Assembly: GCA_963666825.2 (NCBI GenBank)
Contig: OY763044.2
Location: forward strand, 3,348,001 to 3,412,000
From: Saccharicrinis sp963666825
GTDB lineage: Bacteria; Bacteroidota; Bacteroidia; Bacteroidales; Marinilabiliaceae
DNA length: 64,000 bases
Reading direction: 5' to 3'
Shown here: piece after piece, positions 59,090 to 64,000 of the stretch
How the letters are laid out: each line of letters opens with the position of its first letter
Numbering within the stretch: position 1 is the stretch's first letter
Translations under genes and position numbers: made by a program
The notes under the pieces: generated by a model
The model's input: the letters and a program-made list of their open reading frames with translations, nothing else
Told to the model about the DNA's origin: nothing
The model's database searches: none

Positions 59090-60589
59090 CTATTTTTTCG
59101 ACTTATACGCTACTACATGCACAGAATTTTTTTCTGAACCTGCAAACTTTGTTTTAACCTTAATCACGCCATTTGTACCTTTTTCTCCAAATATTGCAAC
59201 AGCTGCACTATCCTTAAGTATATCTATCTGACTAATCATTTTGGGATCCATCTTTTGTAATTCTTCGTAACTAATTTCATTACCATCCATAATCACCAAA
59301 GGATTTTTTGAAGAATCACTTTTGAGAAGTGAACTCCCTTCTTCCCCTTCCAAAACAAAATTAATAGGAACTGTAAAGTTAACATTTACATACTCTCCTC
59401 TTTGCATACCCGGCTCCCATTTCGGCATTAACCCAATCACTCTTACCGCTTCATTATCAATAGTTTCATGCACACCCCTTACAACTTTGATATCCTTTAC
59501 AACTCCATCCATCCCCACTACGAAACTAACATAAACACGCCCTTGTATTCCTAATTCCTGTGCCTCAGTTGGATACTTAACATTTTGAGCTATAAACTTT
59601 CTCAACTCCATATCTCCTCCTGGATATTCTGGCATTTTTTCAACAACATTATATGCTATTTCATCATTCAAAGAGCTTTCTGTCCCTTTTAATTCTGAAT
59701 TATTAACATCCTCCTCAGAATATTCATTATCACATGCAAAAAAGAAGGTTACAGTAGATACTACCATTAAAGCCATTAAAGCCTTGAACACACCATATTT
59801 TTTTAAAGAATTATTTGTCATCATATTAAATCTTTTTTTTGTTATAGATTGATTAAAGTTATTTACCGGCAACAACCTTGCTCCTGAAGCCTGAAACAAC
59901 AATAACATTTTGTACTGGCCTACAGAGGTCCCTCTTTTTAAAACCTCCTTATCAGCCTGAAACTCATGGAGTTCTTTTAACAATCTTTGAATAATCCAGG
60001 CAAAAGGATTAAACCACTGAATAATTAAAAGACACTCAACAACAAGCACATCTAATGAATGTTTGAATTGAATATGAGCCATTTCATGATCCATTATTTT
60101 ATCCAAATCGTCATCTGAATACAAAGACTGATTCACGAAAATGATATTAAAGAATGAAAATGGATTAAAGCGACCAGGCAAATTAGCCACTCTATACCCT
60201 TTTACTTTAGACCAGGTGGCCTTTCTGGAAAGTCCTCCCAATTGAACAAATCCATAAAACAACCTGACTAATAACAATGCAACACCAAAAGCATACATCC
60301 AATTAAATAATTGAACCTGCGCTATTTTAGGTATGACAATTTCTTGAAATTGAGTTGAATATACATCTACAGAACCTAATAAATAAGAAAAGCCCTCCAT
60401 TTGAGATTCATTTCTTACTGGATTAGATAAATGAATCAAAGGAACAACCGAAGCAAGACAAAGAGATAACAACAAATAAAATCTGTTAAACCTAAAAATT
60501 CTTTCATCATGAAGAATCAAACGATAAAAAATAGTTAAAATCCCAAGTATAATTGAAGATTCTATTAAATACTTAACAATATGCTCCAT
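59090..60589 (-). CDS. BlaR1/M56-family membrane metallopeptidase with TonB-like C-terminal domain
   Basis: A 499-aa protein. Four N-terminal membrane helices surround an M56 zinc peptidase with HEMAHIQF (HExxH, near 177). After a fourth helix (about 267-283) the exported part has a TonB C-terminal domain (about 315-415, with GRVYVSFVVGMDGVVKDIKV). Then comes a short piece like the plug of TonB receptors (about 430-485: MDGNEISYEELQKMDP, IFGEKGTNGVIKVKT). M56 proteins sense a signal outside and cleave BlaI-type repressors inside. It follows blaI by two bases. Confidence 0.9.
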   Translation of the reverse strand: MEHIVKYLIESSIILGILTIFYRLILHDERIFRFNRFYLLLSLCLASVVPLIHLSNPVRNESQMEGFSYLLGSVDVYSTQFQEIVIPKIAQVQLFNWMYAFGVALLLVRLFYGFVQLGGLSRKATWSKVKGYRVANLPGRFNPFSFFNIIFVNQSLYSDDDLDKIMDHEMAHIQFKHSLDVLVVECLLIIQWFNPFAWIIQRLLKELHEFQADKEVLKRGTSVGQYKMLLLFQASGARLLPVNNFNQSITKKRFNMMTNNSLKKYGVFKALMALMVVSTVTFFFACDNEYSEEDVNNSELKGTESSLNDEIAYNVVEKMPEYPGGDMELRKFIAQNVKYPTEAQELGIQGRVYVSFVVGMDGVVKDIKVVRGVHETIDNEAVRVIGLMPKWEPGMQRGEYVNVNFTVPINFVLEGEEGSSLLKSDSSKNPLVIMDGNEISYEELQKMDPKMISQIDILKDSAAVAIFGEKGTNGVIKVKTKFAGSEKNSVHVVAYKSKK

Positions 60590-60591
60590 AA

Positions 60592-60966
60592 CTATTCTTT
60601 TTCTTTATTTAACTCATTTTTCACATCATCTAAAAGATCTTCAAGTTCTTTAATATCCATTTTGTCTTCCTTGGCAAAAAACGATACTAATTCCTTTAAC
60701 GAACCTTGAAAGTAATTAGAAACAAAGCGCTTCATAAACTTTTTTCTGTATTCCTCTTTTGTTACAATTGAAAAATACACATAGCCACGTCCTTTTTTTT
60801 CATGATCCACAAAACCTTTAGTTTCTAAAATTCGCACAATTGTAGACACTGTATTAAATGCGGGTTTGGGATCCGACATTTTATCTATAATGCTTTTTAC
60901 AGTAGTTTTGCCTAATTCCCACATAATTTGCATCACTTGTTCTTCTGCCTTTGTTAATTCTTTCAT
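60592..60966 (-). CDS. BlaI/MecI-family transcriptional repressor
   Basis: A 124-aa winged-helix repressor with LTKAEEQVMQIMWELGK at the start, PAFNTVSTIVRILETKGFV as the recognition helix region, and a C-terminal dimerisation part with the usual cleavage area (FVSNYFQGSLKELVSFF). It is the first gene of the blaI-M56 pair. It would repress its own operon until cleaved by the partner protease. No beta-lactamase is nearby, so a cell-envelope stress role is as likely as drug resistance. Confidence 0.92.
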   Translation of the reverse strand: MKELTKAEEQVMQIMWELGKTTVKSIIDKMSDPKPAFNTVSTIVRILETKGFVDHEKKGRGYVYFSIVTKEEYRKKFMKRFVSNYFQGSLKELVSFFAKEDKMDIKELEDLLDDVKNELNKEKE

Positions 60967-61008
60967 TCTTTTATCCTCTCTAAAATCAATTCAACTAAAT
61001 CAATAGTT

Positions 61009-61040
61009 CAAACTTACATCATAATTTCTATTCCAGCAAA
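61009..61040 (-). promoter_or_regulatory. Promoter of the blaI-M56 operon
   Basis: On the minus strand TTTG (61040-61037), a 20-base spacer and TAAGTTTG (61016-61009) match the full consensus, 43 bases before the blaI start. Confidence 0.72.
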
Positions 61041-61177
61041 TTTTTAAACTATTTTTTTAGTTTATAATATTTTTAATATAATTTTAAATACCCCAGTTAT
61101 GTCACTAATCCACACTACAAACCTCATATACATCTTATTAGAAACACACAGAAAATACACTTCTCATTTTTTTTGCA

Positions 61178-61188
61178 GTTTAGTAAAC
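61178..61188. promoter_or_regulatory. Secondary palindrome upstream of lacI-type gene
   Basis: GTTTAGTAAAC is a perfect odd palindrome 53 to 43 bases before the start and resembles the TAAAC/GTTTA half sites of the two operators. Confidence 0.35.
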
Positions 61189-61206
61189 AATATTAATTTT
61201 TTAAAT

Positions 61207-61214
61207 TACTTTTG
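61207..61214 (+). promoter_or_regulatory. -7 promoter box (TACTTTTG) of the LacI-family gene
   Basis: An exact TAnnTTTG match abutting the operator at 61215-61228. No -33 at good spacing. Confidence 0.45.
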
Positions 61215-61228
61215 CTAAACCGATTTAG
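61215..61228. promoter_or_regulatory. LacI-family operator 1
   Basis: CTAAACCGATTTAG, a near-perfect palindrome with a central CG, lies directly after the -7 box and just before ATG 61231. It is positioned to block transcription start, implying autorepression. Confidence 0.6.
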
Positions 61229-61230
61229 TT

Positions 61231-62229
61231 ATGGCAAAAATATCAATAAATAAAATAGCAGAATTAGCAGGAGTTTCAAAGACCACAGTCTCATTTGTTT
61301 TAAATGGACGTGGAGATGAAAAAAATATCAGCTTAAAAACGCAAGAGAAAATCATAGATATTGCTAAAAAAAACAACTACAAGGCTAACTTCATTGCCCG
61401 TAGTCTTTCTTTAGGAAAATCTTTTACAATTGGTTTTGTAGTTCCTGATATCTCAAACCCATTTTTTGGTAAAATAGCAAAACAAATTGAAGCTATTGCT
61501 GAAACAAAAGGTTATTCTGTAATGGTTGCTAACACCAATGAAGATATTGCAAAAGAAAGAAATATAATTGAAAGTTTTAAATCCAGACAAATAGATGGTA
61601 TTATTTTAGCAAGTGCATCAAACAACTATGATAGGCTTACTGATGTTTTCGGCAAAGAATATCCATATGTTTTGTTCGATAGATTTCTTCCAAATATTGA
61701 AAGTCCTTTTATCGGAATTAATAATTATGAAACAGCTCAGCAATTAACTAATGCCTTAATAAAGAAAGGACATCACAAGATCGCACTTTTTTCCATTACT
61801 TCTTTTCTGCCTAACATATTAGAGAGAGAAAATGGTTACAAAGACTCCTTAATCAGCAATAATATTAGTTTTAGCAAAAATCTCGTTTTTGAAATAGATC
61901 CAACAGATATAAAAAGTGGTGTAAAAGAAGCGATTTCTAAAATGATTAGTGAGAGCGATCCAGCTACAGCTATCTTATTCTTAAACAATGTACTAACAGC
62001 AGAAGCCATTTGGGTTATTAATACCATGCACCCGCAGCTTAAACAAACACTCGACTTTGCAAGCTTTGATAATCTGGATCTGTTTGATTATTCATTGCCC
62101 AAGGTTACCTCTGCACTTCAACCAAGTAAAGAAATAGCAAATTACGCTGTAAACATGTTATGCGATCAAATTGACAACAAATTACTCAACAAAGGTATCC
62201 AACTAAAAACAACTATAATAAACAGATAA
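61231..62229 (+). CDS. LacI-family transcriptional regulator
   Basis: A 332-aa repressor. The N-terminal helix-turn-helix is KISINKIAELAGVSKTTVSF, with the hinge helix after about residue 48. It is followed by a periplasmic-binding-protein-like sensor domain (about 60-330; SLGKSFTIGFVVPDISNPFF opens it, then QIDGIILAS). Two palindromes built on TAAACCG/CGGTTTA (61215-61228 and 62273-62284) look like its sites. It precedes a ROK sugar kinase and ManA, so it probably senses a hexose such as fructose or mannose. Confidence 0.93.
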   Translation: MAKISINKIAELAGVSKTTVSFVLNGRGDEKNISLKTQEKIIDIAKKNNYKANFIARSLSLGKSFTIGFVVPDISNPFFGKIAKQIEAIAETKGYSVMVANTNEDIAKERNIIESFKSRQIDGIILASASNNYDRLTDVFGKEYPYVLFDRFLPNIESPFIGINNYETAQQLTNALIKKGHHKIALFSITSFLPNILERENGYKDSLISNNISFSKNLVFEIDPTDIKSGVKEAISKMISESDPATAILFLNNVLTAEAIWVINTMHPQLKQTLDFASFDNLDLFDYSLPKVTSALQPSKEIANYAVNMLCDQIDNKLLNKGIQLKTTIINR

Positions 62230-62272
62230 ATATGAACAACCAATCTATGTATAACTATTTTTACCAACTTAC

Positions 62273-62284
62273 TAAACCGGTTTA
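62273..62284. promoter_or_regulatory. LacI-family operator 2
   Basis: TAAACCGGTTTA is a perfect 12-bp palindrome 53 bases before the kinase gene. Confidence 0.6.
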
Positions 62285-62336
62285 TTTAAAATTAGCAACT
62301 ATATAAATCATCTTTTAAATCTATAAAATCAACAAA

Positions 62337-63410
62337 ATGAATATTTATTACGACAATAGAATTGTTTTAACACTTGACGCAGGAGGAACTAATTTTGTAT
62401 TTAATGCAATACAAGGAGGTAAATTATTATTAAAACCAATAACTTCTCCTTCATATGGTGACCAACTTGAGAAATGTCTACAAACCATAATAGAAGGATT
62501 TAAAAAAGTAAAAGAACAATTAACCGAAGAACCTGTAGCAATTAGCTTTGCTTTTCCTGGTCCTGCAGATTATCCCAATGGTATAATTGGTGATTTAGGA
62601 AATCTCCCTGGCTTCAGAGGAGGTATTGCATTAGGAAGCATGCTTAACGAACAATTCAACATACCTGTTTTTATTCAAAACGATGGAGATCTGTATGCTT
62701 ATGGTGAAGCTTTAGGCGGAATACTTCCTATAATAAATGAAAAGAGTGAAAAAAAATATAAGAATTTAATTGGAGTAACTCTGGGCACCGGATTTGGTGC
62801 CGGACTTGTTCATGATGGAAATCTAATAACCGGAGATAACAGTATTGCTTCTGAAGTTTGGCTTATTGCCAACTCTATCTCTCCTGATAAAAATGCAGAA
62901 GAAGGTGTAAGTACCAGAGCTATTATTAATTCATACAAAAAACTTTCAGGAACAAATACTCCTGATCTTATGCCTTTTGACATTTATAATATAGCAATAG
63001 GAAAAGCTGAAGGCGATAGTGCTGCTGCTAAAAACGCCTTTATTGAATTTGGTAAACATTTAGGCGATTCACTTGCTACTCTTATTACACTATTTGATGG
63101 CATCGTTGTTATTGGTGGAGGCATCACTGGTGCAAGTGAATTATTTATGCCAGAAGTGATGAATGTATTACGTGGAAAATTTGAATGCGGACAAAATAGA
63201 TTGGTACACAATACCTATTTACTAGATAATGAGGTGGAAGAAAAAGAATTTTATAAATCAGACGCAATTACAATAAAAGTTCCTTTTTCGGAAAAAACCA
63301 TTAAATACAATAAAGAACAAAAAGTTGCCATTGCAACCAGTAAGCTGGATGCCAGCGAAGCTATTTCACTTGGAGCTTATGCTTACGCATTAAAAATGTT
63401 AGATAAATAA
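62337..63410 (+). CDS. ROK-family sugar kinase (fructokinase-like), lacking the zinc motif
   Basis: A 357-aa ATP-dependent sugar kinase. The ATP loop LTLDAGGTNFVFNA opens it, the catalytic Asp lies in QNDGDLYAYGE near 120, and TLGTGFGAG near 151 follows. The CxCGxxGCxE zinc motif of most ROK proteins is absent; the corresponding region reads WLIANSISPDKNAEEGVSTR. The gene lies between a LacI-type regulator and mannose-6-phosphate isomerase, so phosphorylation of mannose or fructose is likely. It precedes manA by 10 bases. Confidence 0.88.
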   Translation: MNIYYDNRIVLTLDAGGTNFVFNAIQGGKLLLKPITSPSYGDQLEKCLQTIIEGFKKVKEQLTEEPVAISFAFPGPADYPNGIIGDLGNLPGFRGGIALGSMLNEQFNIPVFIQNDGDLYAYGEALGGILPIINEKSEKKYKNLIGVTLGTGFGAGLVHDGNLITGDNSIASEVWLIANSISPDKNAEEGVSTRAIINSYKKLSGTNTPDLMPFDIYNIAIGKAEGDSAAAKNAFIEFGKHLGDSLATLITLFDGIVVIGGGITGASELFMPEVMNVLRGKFECGQNRLVHNTYLLDNEVEEKEFYKSDAITIKVPFSEKTIKYNKEQKVAIATSKLDASEAISLGAYAYALKMLDK

Positions 63411-63420
63411 AATTAAGTAT

Positions 63421-64000
63421 ATGTTATATCCATTAAAATTTACTCCTATTTTAAAGGAAATGATTTGGGGAGGATCAAAGATCCCTGAAACATTAAAAAT
63501 GTCAATTGATTCAGAAACAAAGATAGGTGAAAACTATGCTCTTTCTGGATTAGAAAAAGATCTTTCGGTTGTATCAAACGGAGACTTAAAAGGGAAAAAT
63601 CTTGTTGAATTAATAGATCAATATAAAGATCAATTAATTGGAGAAAAGATATACAGCCTGTTTGGTAGTAAATTCCCTTTACTATTAAAGTATATTGATG
63701 CAAATGATGATTTATCAATTCAGGTACATCCAAATGACGAACTTGCAAAAGTTAAACACAACTCATTTGGCAAAACTGAAATGTGGTATGTTATTAGTGC
63801 TGAGGAAAACGCAGGTTTAATCTCTGGATTTTCAAAGAAAACTTCTGCTGAAGAATTTGAAGAATTGCATAAGAACAAGCAAATTATGAGTCTGATGCAA
63901 AAACATGATACAAATAAAGGTGACGCATTCTTTATTCCTGCAGGTAAAGTTCACTCAATTGGTAAAGGCAACTTAATAGCTGAAATTCAGCAAACATCAG
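63421..64000 (+). CDS. manA: Mannose-6-phosphate isomerase, class I (partial, cut by window end)
   Basis: The first 193 residues of a type I phosphomannose isomerase, which converts mannose-6-phosphate to fructose-6-phosphate with zinc. The start MLYPLKFTPILKEMIWGG is typical. The zinc-site segment SIQVHPNDELAKV near residue 100 supplies ligands, and TEMWYVI and FFIPAGKVHSIG follow. The gene is open to the window edge. It lies 10 bases after the ROK kinase stop and forms an operon with it. Confidence 0.95.
   Translation, partial: MLYPLKFTPILKEMIWGGSKIPETLKMSIDSETKIGENYALSGLEKDLSVVSNGDLKGKNLVELIDQYKDQLIGEKIYSLFGSKFPLLLKYIDANDDLSIQVHPNDELAKVKHNSFGKTEMWYVISAEENAGLISGFSKKTSAEEFEELHKNKQIMSLMQKHDTNKGDAFFIPAGKVHSIGKGNLIAEIQQTS

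Overview
The window is low-GC DNA from a member of the Bacteroidota. The evidence is the gldF/gldG pair, SusC/SusD with an ECF sigma and FecR pair, Bacteroidota-type promoters (TTTG, about 20 bases, then TAnnTTTG), STN-type TonB receptors and DUF4843/PKD-like lipoproteins. HydG, rubrerythrin, xylose isomerase and an OxyR/AhpCF block suggest an anaerobic or microaerophilic fermenter, perhaps from the marine Bacteroidales/Marinilabiliales. That rank is inference.

Layout. 1-16.9 kb is mostly housekeeping: pheT (-), surE, a small membrane protein, lpxB, gldF and gldG (+), dnaN, rubrerythrin, a TPR protein (-), an acyl-CoA synthetase, an outer-membrane protein and uvrB. 16.9-22.5 kb (-) is sugar entry: xylB-xylA-sugar porter, then a separately transcribed ROK glucokinase. 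22.7-25.0 kb is a three-gene ECF sigma, membrane coiled-coil and envelope-protein module. 25.0-38.0 kb (-) is a long SusC/D locus: sigma, FecR, SusC, SusD, DUF4843 lipoprotein, PKD-like lipoprotein, two TlpA-like thioredoxins, a trypsin-like protease, and after a gap an SGNH hydrolase. No glycoside hydrolase is present. 38.2-43.8 kb (+) holds an ArsC-like protein, a HAD phosphatase, a ferritin-VIT fusion, TrhO, an EamA transporter, an esterase and a GNAT acetyltransferase.

43.8-48.1 kb is the peroxide-defence block: oxyR (-) divergent from ahpC-ahpF (+). Here ahpC is split by a 960-bp IS1595-family element flanked by an 8-bp target duplication. Joining the halves restores an in-frame 187-aa AhpC with both catalytic cysteines. 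48.1-51.1 kb holds a C1 peptidase, a small orphan gene and a FAD oxidoreductase. 51.2-56.8 kb (-) is a complete rRNA operon (16S, tRNA-Ile, tRNA-Ala, 23S, 5S), preceded by three tandem promoter-like units and framed by visible RNase III-type processing stems. 57.0-64.0 kb holds hydG with a TM1266-type regulator, a BlaI/M56 sensor pair with a strong promoter, and a LacI-ROK-ManA operon with palindromic operators, cut by the window end.

No wholly new system is obvious. The best leads are the IS-split ahpC under an apparently intact OxyR promoter, the triple rRNA promoter, a short conserved intergenic element present twice (32.5 and 58.9 kb), the sigma/coiled-coil/envelope trio, and several enzymes with altered signature residues.
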